This document shows, piece by piece, positions 44,901 through 52,185 of a stretch of DNA of 64,000 nucleotides (the stretch's first letter is position 1; each line of letters starts with the position of its first letter). Below the pieces are notes generated by a model, which had not been told where the DNA came from, made no database searches, and saw only the letters and a list, made by a program, of their open reading frames with translations. The DNA comes from Thioclava electrotropha (GTDB lineage: Bacteria > Pseudomonadota > Alphaproteobacteria > Rhodobacterales > Rhodobacteraceae). The stretch lies in contig NZ_CP053562.1 of assembly GCF_002085925.2 (NCBI RefSeq), positions 186,001 to 250,000 of the forward strand, in the 5' to 3' direction. The position numbers and the translations under genes were made by a program.

Positions 44901-45440
44901 CGCTTCGTGGCGGCGCTGATAGAGGCCCGAAATCCCGGCCGCTTCCTCGAGGATACGGCGGCGGTTCTTCGGCTTGGCGTTGATCAGTTCGGAAATCTGG
45001 CCCTGCCGCACGAGCGCGGGCGAATGCGCGCCGGTCGAGGCATCGGCGAACAGCATCTGCACGTCGCGGGCGCGCACGTCCTTGGAGTTCACCTTATAGG
45101 CCGAGCCCGCATCGCGGGTGATCCGGCGCACGATTTCCAGCCCGTCGCTGTCGTTGAACCCGGAGGGCGCAAGCCGCTCGGTATTGTCGATCTGCAGCGC
45201 GACCTCCGCGAAATTGCGTGCGCCGCGCGACGAGGCACCGGCGAAGATCACGTCTTCCATGCCGCCGCCGCGCATCGCCGAGGGGCGGTTCTCGCCCATC
45301 ACCCAGCGCAGCGCTTCCAGGAGGTTCGACTTGCCGCAGCCATTGGGTCCGACGACGCCGGTCAGCCCGTCATGGATCACGAGATCCGTGGGGTCCACGA
45401 AGCTCTTGAAACCGTTGAGACGTAGCCGAGAGAAGCGCAA
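41982..45440 (-). CDS. smc: Chromosome segregation protein SMC
   Basis: Core ATPase of the bacterial condensin, 1152 residues, full length. The N-terminal Walker A is VGPNGCGKSNLLEALRW; two very long Ala/Glu/Arg-rich coiled coils (~165-500 and ~640-1000) flank a hinge (~505-620, with YEAALGAALADDLRAP). The C-terminal head has signature LSLLSGGEQTLTAMAL and Walker B CVLDEVDAPLDDANV. The coiled-coil part is unusually alanine-rich, as in other high-GC alphaproteobacteria. Gene stands alone: repeat copy C follows it, and a DnaA box lies ~100 bases upstream. Confidence 0.97.
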   Translation of the reverse strand: MRFSRLRLNGFKSFVDPTDLVIHDGLTGVVGPNGCGKSNLLEALRWVMGENRPSAMRGGGMEDVIFAGASSRGARNFAEVALQIDNTERLAPSGFNDSDGLEIVRRITRDAGSAYKVNSKDVRARDVQMLFADASTGAHSPALVRQGQISELINAKPKNRRRILEEAAGISGLYQRRHEAELKLNGAEQNLTRVDDVIEQLASQLATLARQARQAARYRTIGEELRRAEGMLLYRRWREADLARTTAEEAHREKVAGAAQAEKASREAAKARQGKEDALPPLREEEAIAGAILQRLTVQRDALSDQEDQAIARIETLKARIEQLVRDMEREAGLNRDAGETIGRLEWEQAQIAKASEGHEDKLAAAVDAAHEAAQILQEREAQLSELTEDVARLAARHQSSQRLVTDNRATAEKSEAAAAQAKQAAEAAAAALAKANTEFEAAEGAQTQAQAAAEAAEEALGQADDARAEAQGRESAARAARSEAEGEAGALRAEVSALARLVDREASNGQQILDRVRVDRGYEAALGAALADDLRAPEVGEDDATGWQALPDYPAPQPLPVGVEPLSAHVDVPDVLVRRISQIGLVEDYDEGVRLQDQLAPGQRLVSTEGDLWRWDGYRAGAEDAPTAAALRLQQLNRLVELKRDLEDAEARASGAKSAHEALTAALAEATRADAAAREARRDADRRLAEAGRALSRAEADRSIASSKLESAQLAVARHEEEAGSARMALREAENAQSSLPDLDAARGDVEAVKMTVEAARMTMMTKRSAHDEIRREGEARLKRRQEITKEISGWRHRLETAEKRSAELETRKIESEAELKDASAAPEELAAKRAELSEAIATAEARQAEASDKLSSAESALREAQLAERESERLAGEAREARARAEARVDAARETVAYAAERILEETEKSPQDLLASLDADPEKMPDAEKLDAEVNRLKRLRESLGAVNLRAEEDAREVQEEHDTLVQEKSDLEEAIRKLRAGISGLNREGRERLLTAFEQVNENFRTLFTHLFGGGSANLQLVESDDPLEAGLEIMCQPPGKKLSTLSLLSGGEQTLTAMALIFAVFMANPAPICVLDEVDAPLDDANVTRFCDLLDEMTRRTDTRFLIITHHAVTMARMDRLFGVTMQEQGVSQLVSVDLKKAEALVA

Positions 45441-45538
45441 TTGCCGAACTTTCCGAATCTGACTGAGTTCTGAGAAGTGTCCGTAGAGCAGGCCTGCGAG
45501 TCAATGGGAAGACACCGCATCTGGCGATGATGGGGCTG

Positions 45539-45547
45539 TTATCCACA
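45539..45547 (+). promoter_or_regulatory. Consensus DnaA box
   Basis: TTATCCACA matches the strict 9-mer exactly and is followed by the AT-rich AATATATT. It is a single site in the 239-base gap between smc and lrgA, about 100 bases upstream of smc. Confidence 0.5.
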
Positions 45548-45577
45548 ATATATTGGCGCATTCTTGCGCAGGTTTCG

Positions 45578-45619
45578 GGGGTGCGAGATGCCCGCCGACG
45601 CAGTCGGGTATGCACCTCC
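45578..45619 (+). other. Long imperfect hairpin followed by a T-rich stretch
   Basis: GGGTGC and ATGCCCG pair with CGGGTAT and GCACC across a ~9-base loop, and CTTTTCCTTTT (45624-45635) follows after a short gap. It could be a leader terminator/attenuator of lrgAB or the end of a small RNA. Confidence 0.4.
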
Positions 45620-45679
45620 GCTGTCTTTTCCTTTTGATCGCGGAGGCTTAGCATCGGGTGCGTCCCAAGGAGCCGACCG

Positions 45680-46036
45680 ATGATCCCAGCCCTGTCCCTG
45701 ATCCTCGCCTGCCAACTCGCCGGCGAGATCCTGTCCCGCGCCTTGCAACTGCCGCTTCCCGGCCCGGTTCTGGGGATGATCTTCCTGCTGATCGCGATGA
45801 GCGTCTCGGGCAAGGTGCAGCAGATCGTGCGCCCCACGGCCCAGTTCGTGTTGCAGCACCTGTCGCTTCTCTTCGTGCCTGCGGGCGTGGGGATCGTCGC
45901 GCATCTCGGCGCGCTGCGCGAGCATGGGGTGGGTCTGGCGGTGGCGCTGGTGATCTCGACCATGCTGGCGATCGTGGTCGGGGCGGCGGCCTTCGTCGCG
46001 GTGGCGAAGCTGACCCGGAGCGATGTCGATGACTGA
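45680..46036 (+). CDS. lrgA: CidA/LrgA family protein
   Basis: Holin-like inner-membrane protein of 118 residues with four hydrophobic segments. The family core LPLPGPVLGMIFLLIAM is present. In Gram-positives CidA/LrgA modulate murein hydrolase export and cell death; in proteobacteria they are linked with export of small metabolites. Its stop overlaps the start of the lrgB gene, so they form the usual LrgAB pair. Confidence 0.88.
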   Translation: MIPALSLILACQLAGEILSRALQLPLPGPVLGMIFLLIAMSVSGKVQQIVRPTAQFVLQHLSLLFVPAGVGIVAHLGALREHGVGLAVALVISTMLAIVVGAAAFVAVAKLTRSDVDD

Positions 46037-46745
46037 TCCGTTCAAGCTCTGGTCCTACCTGTCCTCCGAACCGCTGCTGTGGCTGTGGGCGACGCTGATC
46101 GCCTATTGGATCGGGGATACGATTTTCAGGCGCGTGAACCGCAGCCCCTTCGCCAATCCGGTGATGATCGCGGTGGTTATCCTCGGGGCGGTGCTTCTGA
46201 TGACGGGCACGCCCTATCAGCGTTATTTCGACGGGGCGCAATTCGTGCACTTCATGCTGGGTCCGGCGACGGTCTGTCTTGCGGTGCCGCTGCATGCGAA
46301 CCTGCCGAAAGTGAAACGCGCGCTTCTGCCGATCGCGGCGGGGCTCGTGGCGGGGTCGGTCACGGCCATCGTCTCGGTTCTGGCGATTGCGAAGGCGATG
46401 GGCGCGGGGCCTGAACTGCTCGCCTCGCTCGCGCCGAAATCGGTGACGGCCCCGGTGGCTATCGGTATTTCGCAAAGCTTGGGTGGCGAGCCGTCGCTGA
46501 CCGCGGCGCTGGTGATCCTCACTGGCATGATCGGGGCGATCACGGTGACGCCGATGCTCAACCTGCTGGGTTTTCGCGACTGGCGGGCGCGGGGCTTTGC
46601 GGTGGGTGTGGCCGCCCACGGCATCGGCACGGCGCGGGCTTTTCAGGTGCATGAGACTGCGGGCGCCTTTGCGTCCATCGGCATGGGGCTGAACGCGGTG
46701 CTGACCGCCTTCCTCGCGCCGGTCGTGCTGAGTTACTTCGGTTAA
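46029..46745 (+). CDS. lrgB: LrgB family protein
   Basis: Membrane partner of LrgA, 238 residues, with about seven transmembrane segments. The family signatures FVHFMLGPATVCLAVPL and SVTAPVAIGISQSLGG are clear. I chose the ATG at 46029, 8 bases after GGAG, rather than the in-frame ATG at 46023, which would be only 2 bases away. Its stop overlaps the TRIC gene's stop on the other strand by 4 bases. Confidence 0.9.
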   Translation: MTDPFKLWSYLSSEPLLWLWATLIAYWIGDTIFRRVNRSPFANPVMIAVVILGAVLLMTGTPYQRYFDGAQFVHFMLGPATVCLAVPLHANLPKVKRALLPIAAGLVAGSVTAIVSVLAIAKAMGAGPELLASLAPKSVTAPVAIGISQSLGGEPSLTAALVILTGMIGAITVTPMLNLLGFRDWRARGFAVGVAAHGIGTARAFQVHETAGAFASIGMGLNAVLTAFLAPVVLSYFG

Positions 46746-47398
46746 TACTGCCTCGGCGGGCGCGCCTTGTAGACCGGAAGCTTCCAGCCGAAACGCAGCG
46801 ATCCGGCGCGCAGCGCAAAGGTCACGCCGCCGCAGATCAACAGCGCGATCAGCGTATCCGCCCCGAGGGCCGTCGCGACCACGGCGCTCATGGCCCCGGC
46901 AAACGCGCAGGACAGATACAGCTCGCCCTGTTTGAGCACCAGCGGCACCTCGTTGCAGACCACGTCACGCATCAAGCCGCCGAACGTGCCGGTGGCGATG
47001 CCCATGATCAGCACGATCACCGGGCCATGCTCCAGCCGCATCGTGATCGCGACGCCCGCAGGCACCGCGACCGCCAAGGCACAGGCATCGAGCCACAGCA
47101 GCGCGCGGTAGCGGCTTTCCAAGAGATGCGCGGTGAAGAACACGACCACCGCCGCCCCTGCCGCGATCAGCACATAGGTCGGATCGCCGACCCAGAAGAC
47201 CGGGTCGCGCCCCAGAAGCAGATCACGCAGCGTGCCGCCGCCGATAGCGGTCAGCGCGGCAATGAAGATGAAGCCCACGAGGTCGAGCTGCTGGCGCGAG
47301 GCGACCAGAGCCCCGGTCAGCGCGAAGACCAGTACCGAGGCGTAATCCAGCGCCGCGCCCAAGGGAAACTCCCCCAGCCAGTCGGGCAGGGCGGTCAT
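46742..47398 (-). CDS. Trimeric intracellular cation channel family protein (TRIC/UPF0126)
   Basis: Inner-membrane protein of 218 residues with seven hydrophobic segments built as an internal repeat. Each repeat holds a glycine-rich kink: [19 protein letters not shown] and [20 protein letters not shown], the hallmark of TRIC/YicG proteins, which conduct potassium. ATG overlaps the rnhA stop (ATGA); longer in-frame starts fall inside rnhA. Last gene of the ispH operon. Confidence 0.9.
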   Translation of the reverse strand: MTALPDWLGEFPLGAALDYASVLVFALTGALVASRQQLDLVGFIFIAALTAIGGGTLRDLLLGRDPVFWVGDPTYVLIAAGAAVVVFFTAHLLESRYRALLWLDACALAVAVPAGVAITMRLEHGPVIVLIMGIATGTFGGLMRDVVCNEVPLVLKQGELYLSCAFAGAMSAVVATALGADTLIALLICGGVTFALRAGSLRFGWKLPVYKARPPRQY

Positions 47399-47859
47399 TT
47401 TTGCTTGGCCGGTTTGAAGGGCTCCATCCCGGCGCGGGCCAGCTCGTCGGCGCGCTCGTTCTCGGGGTGGCCCGCATGGCCCTTGATCCATTCCCACGTC
47501 ACACGATGGCGGCGCTGCGCCTCGTCCAGCCGCTGCCAAAGGTCGACGTTCTTCACCGGCTTCTTCGCCGCGGTCTTCCAGCCGTTGCGCTTCCAGCCGT
47601 GGATCCAGCCGGTGACGCCGTTCTTCACGTAAGCGGAGTCGGTGGTGATCGTGATCGCGGTGTCGCGGGTCAGGGTCTCCAGAGCGTTGATCGCGGCCAG
47701 AAGCTCCATCCGGTTATTGGTGGTCTCGGCCTCGCCGCCCTTCAGCTCACGCTCCTTGACGACGCTTTCGCCGTCCATCGCACGCATCAAGACGCCCCAG
47801 CCGCCGGGGCCGGGATTGCCGCTGCAGGCACCGTCCGTCCATGCGTAAAGCTCAGGCAT
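47395..47859 (-). CDS. rnhA: Ribonuclease HI
   Basis: Degrades RNA in RNA-DNA hybrids. The ATG at 47859 gives 154 residues, typical length; longer frames extend into the GST gene. The catalytic residues are in [15 protein letters not shown] (Asp), NNRMELLAA (Glu), TITTDSAYV (Asp) and [15 protein letters not shown] (Asp), with the basic protrusion [16 protein letters not shown]. The start lies 8 bases inside the upstream GST stop and the stop overlaps the TRIC start, showing tight coupling. Confidence 0.95.
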   Translation of the reverse strand: MPELYAWTDGACSGNPGPGGWGVLMRAMDGESVVKERELKGGEAETTNNRMELLAAINALETLTRDTAITITTDSAYVKNGVTGWIHGWKRNGWKTAAKKPVKNVDLWQRLDEAQRRHRVTWEWIKGHAGHPENERADELARAGMEPFKPAKQK

Positions 47860-48457
47860 CGAGACCCACATAGCCGTCGAGCGCTGCGATCCGGTCGAGC
47901 CAGCGGCGCAGTGCCGGGAAGGGCTCGAGATCATAGCCGCCGCGGGTCTCGGCGGTATGGGTGTAGGCGTAAAGGCAGATATCGGCGAGACTCATTGCGT
48001 CGCCCGCGAGCCAATCGGCCTGCTCCAGCCGCTGTTCCATGATGCCCAGCAGGACGTGGCCGCGCACTTCCAGCGCGTCGAGCGTCTCCTGCGTGCGCTC
48101 ATGGGCGCGATGCGGATAGCACAGGATCGCGGCGCGCACGGCGATGACGCCCTCGTGCTGGTTCTGCTCCCAGAACATCCACGACAGCATCTGCGCCCGG
48201 ACGAAACGATCCTCCGGCACGAAGCGCGAGCCCTCGCCGAGATAGGTCAGGATCGCGTTGGACTCCGCGAGCACCCGCCCGTCGTCGAGATGCAGCGCCG
48301 GCGCCCGACCGAAGGGCAGCGCGCCGCTTTCATGAGCTTCGGCCAAGGCGTCGGTGTCATACTCGACATCGATCTTGTCGTAGCTCTGACCGAGCAACGC
48401 CATCAGCAGACGCACCTTGTAGCTGTTGCCCGAGGAGGGCATCGAATAAAGCTTCAT
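47852..48457 (-). CDS. Glutathione S-transferase family protein
   Basis: A 201-residue GST. The thioredoxin-like half begins [20 protein letters not shown], with Ser in the glutathione-activating region; [17 protein letters not shown] is the gamma-glutamyl-binding segment; the helical half has [16 protein letters not shown]. It overlaps rnhA and lies 4 bases after the DUF3429 gene in the ispH operon. It is not closely similar to the GST of the fat-oxidation operon. Confidence 0.88.
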   Translation of the reverse strand: MKLYSMPSSGNSYKVRLLMALLGQSYDKIDVEYDTDALAEAHESGALPFGRAPALHLDDGRVLAESNAILTYLGEGSRFVPEDRFVRAQMLSWMFWEQNQHEGVIAVRAAILCYPHRAHERTQETLDALEVRGHVLLGIMEQRLEQADWLAGDAMSLADICLYAYTHTAETRGGYDLEPFPALRRWLDRIAALDGYVGLDA

Positions 48458-48461
48458 CTCG

Positions 48462-48890
48462 TTACGTCCTTACGATCGCGATCAGGCAGGCGACGACGAC
48501 GACCGTCAGGCCGATGCGCAGTTTGAGCCACCAGCGCGGTGTGTGGCCGAATTTCTGGAACAGCCAGTCGAGCGGCAGCAGGGCGAGGAAGCCCAGAATC
48601 AGCACGAAATTCACCGGCATCCCGAGCGCCACGAAGGCGATGAAGAAGATAACCGGAGCGACGGCGAGGAAATAGCCGGTCTCCCATTCCGCGCTCGCGG
48701 CGAAACCCCAGAGGCTGCCCGTCATGAAGCAAAAGATCATCAGACCATAGGCGAGCACCGCCACACGTGGGTCCGCGATGAAGGCGAATTGCCCGGTTTG
48801 CACGACCAGCACGCCCCAGAGGAACGGGATCAGCCCGGCAAGACCAAGGAGCAAAGCGCCGCCGGGGATTTTCGGGCCAATACCGCGCAT
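48462..48890 (-). CDS. DUF3429 membrane protein
   Basis: A 142-residue protein with five hydrophobic segments and the family pattern LAGLIPFLWGV ... GSLWGFAAS. The ATG at 48890 overlaps the ispH stop (TGATG arrangement); the GTG three bases upstream is less likely. Function unknown; membership of DUF3429 is recognised by its pattern and length. Confidence 0.8.
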   Translation of the reverse strand: MRGIGPKIPGGALLLGLAGLIPFLWGVLVVQTGQFAFIADPRVAVLAYGLMIFCFMTGSLWGFAASAEWETGYFLAVAPVIFFIAFVALGMPVNFVLILGFLALLPLDWLFQKFGHTPRWWLKLRIGLTVVVVACLIAIVRT

Positions 48891-49837
48891 CACGAGGCCT
48901 CTCTCAGCACGCGGGGCACCTTGAATTCGATGTCCTCGCGGGCGGTTTCGATCTGGTCGACGGTCAGGTCATAGCGCTGGCGGAAGGCGTCGATCACCTC
49001 GTCGATCAGCACTTCCGGCGCGCTCGCGCCCGCGGTCACGCCGACCGTCTGCACACCCTCCAGCGCACGCCAGTCGATATCCGCGGCGCGCTGCACCAGC
49101 TGCGAATAGGCGCAGCCCGAGGCTTTGCCGACCTCGACCAGACGGCGCGAGTTGGACGAGTTCGGCGCGCCGATCACGAGCAACGCGTCTATCTGATCGG
49201 CCATCGCCTTCACCGATGCCTGACGGTTGGTGGTGGCGTAGCAGATGTCTTCCTTCGCGGGGCCGACGATCTTCGGGAAACGGTCCTGCAGCGCGGTCAC
49301 TATCGCCGCGGTGTCATCGACCGAGAGCGTGGTCTGGGTGATGAAGGCCAGCCGATCGGGATCGCGCGGCGTGATCTTGGCGACGTCCTCGACCGTCTCG
49401 ACCAGCAGCACCTCGCCATCGGGCAGCTGCCCCATCGTGCCCAGCACTTCCGGGTGGCCCGCATGGCCGATCATGACCATCTGCAGCCCCTCGTTCGAGT
49501 GCCGCTCGGCTTCCTTGTGGACCTTGCTCACCAGCGGGCAGGTCGCGTCGACATAGATCATCTCGCGCCGCGACGCCTCGGCAGGCACCGATTTCGGCAC
49601 GCCATGGGCCGAGAAGATCACCGGCCGGTCATCGGGGCATTCGTCGAGCTCTTCCACGAAGACCGCGCCTTGGTCGCGCAGGCTGTCGACGACGTATTTG
49701 TTATGCACGATCTCGTGGCGCACATAGACCGGTGCGCCCCATTTCTCGATCGCCATCTCGACGATCTTGATCGCCCGGTCGACGCCCGCGCAAAAGCCGC
49801 GCGGGGCCGCCAGATAAAGGGTCAGGGAGGGTTTCAT
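48890..49837 (-). CDS. ispH: 4-hydroxy-3-methylbut-2-enyl diphosphate reductase
   Basis: Last enzyme of the MEP pathway, forming IPP and DMAPP, with a [4Fe-4S] cluster. The 315-residue protein has the three cluster cysteines in [10 protein letters not shown] (Cys16), VDATCPLV and the ICYATTNRQ region, and conserved histidines in [19 protein letters not shown] and [12 protein letters not shown] follows AAGGAG. It leads the operon ispH-DUF3429-GST-rnhA-TRIC, in which all junctions overlap or nearly so. Confidence 0.96.
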   Translation of the reverse strand: MKPSLTLYLAAPRGFCAGVDRAIKIVEMAIEKWGAPVYVRHEIVHNKYVVDSLRDQGAVFVEELDECPDDRPVIFSAHGVPKSVPAEASRREMIYVDATCPLVSKVHKEAERHSNEGLQMVMIGHAGHPEVLGTMGQLPDGEVLLVETVEDVAKITPRDPDRLAFITQTTLSVDDTAAIVTALQDRFPKIVGPAKEDICYATTNRQASVKAMADQIDALLVIGAPNSSNSRRLVEVGKASGCAYSQLVQRAADIDWRALEGVQTVGVTAGASAPEVLIDEVIDAFRQRYDLTVDQIETAREDIEFKVPRVLREAS

Positions 49838-49897
49838 CGCGCGCTCCTTTGTTCGGGTTCAGACCTAAAGCCCCGTCCGCCTCGCGTCCAGAGGCGA

Positions 49898-50344
49898 TCA
49901 GCTTGCGAGTTTGATCGCTTCCGCCGTCAGCCAGGCCAGCACCGCGTAGCGCCCGGCCTTGGCCACGAAGACCAGCGGAATGAAGAGCCACATCGACATC
50001 CGCAGGATGCCCGCGACGAGGCAGATAAGATCGCCGCCGGGGGCCCAGCTCAGCAACAGCAGCCCGATCCCCCAGCGCTCGAACCAGCGATGGCCGCGCG
50101 CGAGCTGCGCTTCGGAGGCCGGAAACCATTTGCGGTCTTTCAAGTGGGTGACGCCCAGTCCGATCACGTAGGTGACGAGCGAGCCGATCGTGTTTCCCAC
50201 GGCGGCTATGAGGATCATCAGCCAGATATTCTGGGTGCCAAGCGTCTGCAGCGCGACGAATACGAGCTCCGACTGGAACGGGATCGGCGTCGCCGCCAGA
50301 AGCGCCGAGACGAAGAGGCCGAAGAGGGAGACGTTTTCGAGCAT
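49898..50344 (-). CDS. YqaA-like VTT-domain membrane protein
   Basis: From the ATG at 50344 the protein has 148 residues with three or four membrane segments and the VTT pattern FQSELVFVALQTLG ... GNTIGSLVTYVIGLG ... APGGDLICLVAGILRM. It is a short DedA/SNARE-associated family member like E. coli YqaA. Role in the envelope is not defined. An intrinsic terminator stands only ~20 bases before the start codon. Confidence 0.87.
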   Translation of the reverse strand: MLENVSLFGLFVSALLAATPIPFQSELVFVALQTLGTQNIWLMILIAAVGNTIGSLVTYVIGLGVTHLKDRKWFPASEAQLARGHRWFERWGIGLLLLSWAPGGDLICLVAGILRMSMWLFIPLVFVAKAGRYAVLAWLTAEAIKLAS

Positions 50345-50363
50345 AAAGCTTTCCGCGAAAGAC

Positions 50364-50394
50364 AAAGGGCGCGCAGGTGATCTGCACGCCCCTT
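50364..50394 (-). terminator. Intrinsic terminator between the NYN and YqaA-like genes
   Basis: Minus-strand AAGGGGCGTGCAG pairs with CTGCGCGCCCTTT (one mismatch) around ATCA(C), followed by GTCTTTC. It ends ~20 bases ahead of the YqaA-like ATG. Confidence 0.65.
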
Positions 50395-50428
50395 CAAGCA
50401 CGAATTACGGGTCGCGTCAGGCCCCGGA

Positions 50429-50992
50429 TCAGCTGTCGTCGCCGTTCTCGTCCTCGCGCGGCTCACGCGGCGGGCGACCGATCACTTCGCGCAGCGCGTC
50501 GAGTTCGATGAAATTGTCGGCCTGACGGCGCAGCTCGTCGGCGATCATCGGCGGCTGCGAGCGGATCGTCGAGACGACCGAGACGCGGCAACCCTGACGC
50601 TGAAGGCTTTCGATCAGCGGACGGAAATCACCATCGCCGGAGAACAGCACGATATGATCGAGGCGCGGTGCGAGTTCCATCGCATCGACGGCCAGCTCGA
50701 TATCCATATTGCCCTTCACCTTCCGGCGACCCATGGAATCCGTGTATTCCTTGGCGGGTTTGGTGACCATCGCGAATCCATTGTAATTCAGCCAATCCAC
50801 GAGCGGTCGGATCGGCGAATATTCTTCACTCTCCAGAAGAGCGGTGTAATAGAACGCGCGGACGAGTTTACCGCGACGTTCGAATTCTTGTCTCAACAGC
50901 TTGTAATCAATATCAAAGCCAAGCGCCTTGGCGGCCGCATAGAGATTAGATCCGTCAATGAACAGGGCGAGCCGTTCGTCCTTGTAGAACAT
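50429..50992 (-). CDS. NYN domain protein (LabA/DUF88-like)
   Basis: PIN-like nuclease-fold protein of 187 residues. The ATG at 50992 follows GAGG. Acidic active-site residues stand in ALFIDGSNLYAAAKAL, KGNMDIELAVDAMELA and LFSGDGDFRPLIESLQRQG, as expected for a metal-dependent RNase. The C-terminal tail is acidic. Role is probably RNA processing; no partner is visible. Divergent from folK across 150 bases. Confidence 0.9.
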   Translation of the reverse strand: MFYKDERLALFIDGSNLYAAAKALGFDIDYKLLRQEFERRGKLVRAFYYTALLESEEYSPIRPLVDWLNYNGFAMVTKPAKEYTDSMGRRKVKGNMDIELAVDAMELAPRLDHIVLFSGDGDFRPLIESLQRQGCRVSVVSTIRSQPPMIADELRRQADNFIELDALREVIGRPPREPREDENGDDS

Positions 50993-51142
50993 ACAGTCCT
51001 CTTGCACAGGTAGGGTGGACCAGTTCGCGCAGGTGCCGATACGGAAAGTATAGCCGCATCAATTGTGTTGCACAGGCGGGGAGGGCCGACCAGATTTATC
51101 TAGGACATATCGCATTTCGCGAGGGAAACGGAATCTGTCTTT

Positions 51143-51703
51143 ATGGACACTAACTATTTGGTCGCTTTCGGGGCGAATCTACCAAGCCAATTCGGGTCTC
51201 CTCGCACTACGCTCTGCGCCGCGATCGAGCGGCTCGAGCAATTGGGGTTTTCCTTGGTTGCCGCCAGTCGGTTCTGGTCGACGCCTGCCGTTCCCGAAGG
51301 GTCCGGTCCCGATTTCGTGAACGCTTGTTGCAAAATGCGAAGCAGTTTGCAACCGCGCGATGCGCTCGCGCAACTTCATGGAGTCGAAGAAGAATTTGGC
51401 CGTGTGCGGGAAGGTCGTTGGAGCGCGCGTGTTGTCGATATCGACCTGATCGCCTCGGAGGATCGGGTTCTGCCGGAACGCGAGAGCTTTCTGCGCTGGA
51501 AAAACCTTCCGCCGGAGGCGCAGCGGCGCGACGCTCCGACCGAGCTGATCCTGCCGCATCCGCGCTTGCAGGACAGGGCTTTCGTGCTGATTCCCTTGGC
51601 CGAAATCGCACCGCTCTGGCGCCACCCGATCACGGGCGACAGCGTGATGGATATGCTCGCCGCTCTTCCCGAGGTGGAAAAAAACCCGATTTCCCCTCTG
51701 TAA
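51143..51703 (+). CDS. folK: 2-amino-4-hydroxy-6-hydroxymethyldihydropteridine diphosphokinase
   Basis: Folate-pathway kinase of 186 residues. The start NYLVAFGANLPSQFG, the middle ASRFWSTPAVPEGSGPDFVNA, and the metal motif RVVDIDLI with LPHPRLQDRAFVLIPLAEI are diagnostic. The C-terminus is slightly longer than in E. coli HPPK. The ribosome site is weak. No folB or folP is adjacent. rpoZ follows 98 bases downstream. Confidence 0.93.
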   Translation: MDTNYLVAFGANLPSQFGSPRTTLCAAIERLEQLGFSLVAASRFWSTPAVPEGSGPDFVNACCKMRSSLQPRDALAQLHGVEEEFGRVREGRWSARVVDIDLIASEDRVLPERESFLRWKNLPPEAQRRDAPTELILPHPRLQDRAFVLIPLAEIAPLWRHPITGDSVMDMLAALPEVEKNPISPL

Positions 51704-51801
51704 CGTGTTCAAAACCCTGCGGACAGGCCGGATGGGCGCTTGTGTTTCTGCACTGCAAAGCCTAAGTAGGGCCCTCAATCCGAGTTCTTCTGGAGAGATT
51801 C

Positions 51802-52158
51802 ATGGCCCGCGTGACGGTTGAAGATTGCGTTGACAAGGTTCCGAACCGCTTCGAGCTGGTAATGCTCGCTTCGCATCGTGCCCGCGAAATCGCTGCTGGC
51901 GCTCCCCTCACGGTCGAGCGTGACAATGATAAAAACCCCGTCGTCGCTCTGCGCGAAATCGCCGAGGAGACCCAATCGGCCGAGGATCTGCGTGAGCGTC
52001 TCATCGAGAGCAACCAGACCCAGATCGAGGTCGACGAGCCCGAAGAGGACTCGATGGCGATGCTCATGGGTGGCGAGAGCCCCGATCGTGCCGTCGAAGA
52101 CGACATGAGCGAAGAGCGTATGCTGCGCGCGCTGATGGACGCGCAGGGGCGCGAATAA
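51802..52158 (+). CDS. rpoZ: RNA polymerase omega subunit
   Basis: The 118-residue omega subunit starts [20 protein letters not shown], includes the [10 protein letters not shown] segment that contacts beta prime, and has a long acidic C-terminal tail common in alphaproteobacteria. In many proteobacteria omega forms part of a ppGpp site on RNA polymerase; here the gene is 27 bases upstream of the RSH enzyme that makes ppGpp. Confidence 0.96.
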   Translation: MARVTVEDCVDKVPNRFELVMLASHRAREIAAGAPLTVERDNDKNPVVALREIAEETQSAEDLRERLIESNQTQIEVDEPEEDSMAMLMGGESPDRAVEDDMSEERMLRALMDAQGRE

Positions 52159-52185
52159 TCCACTGATTGGCTGGAACGAGCGCGA

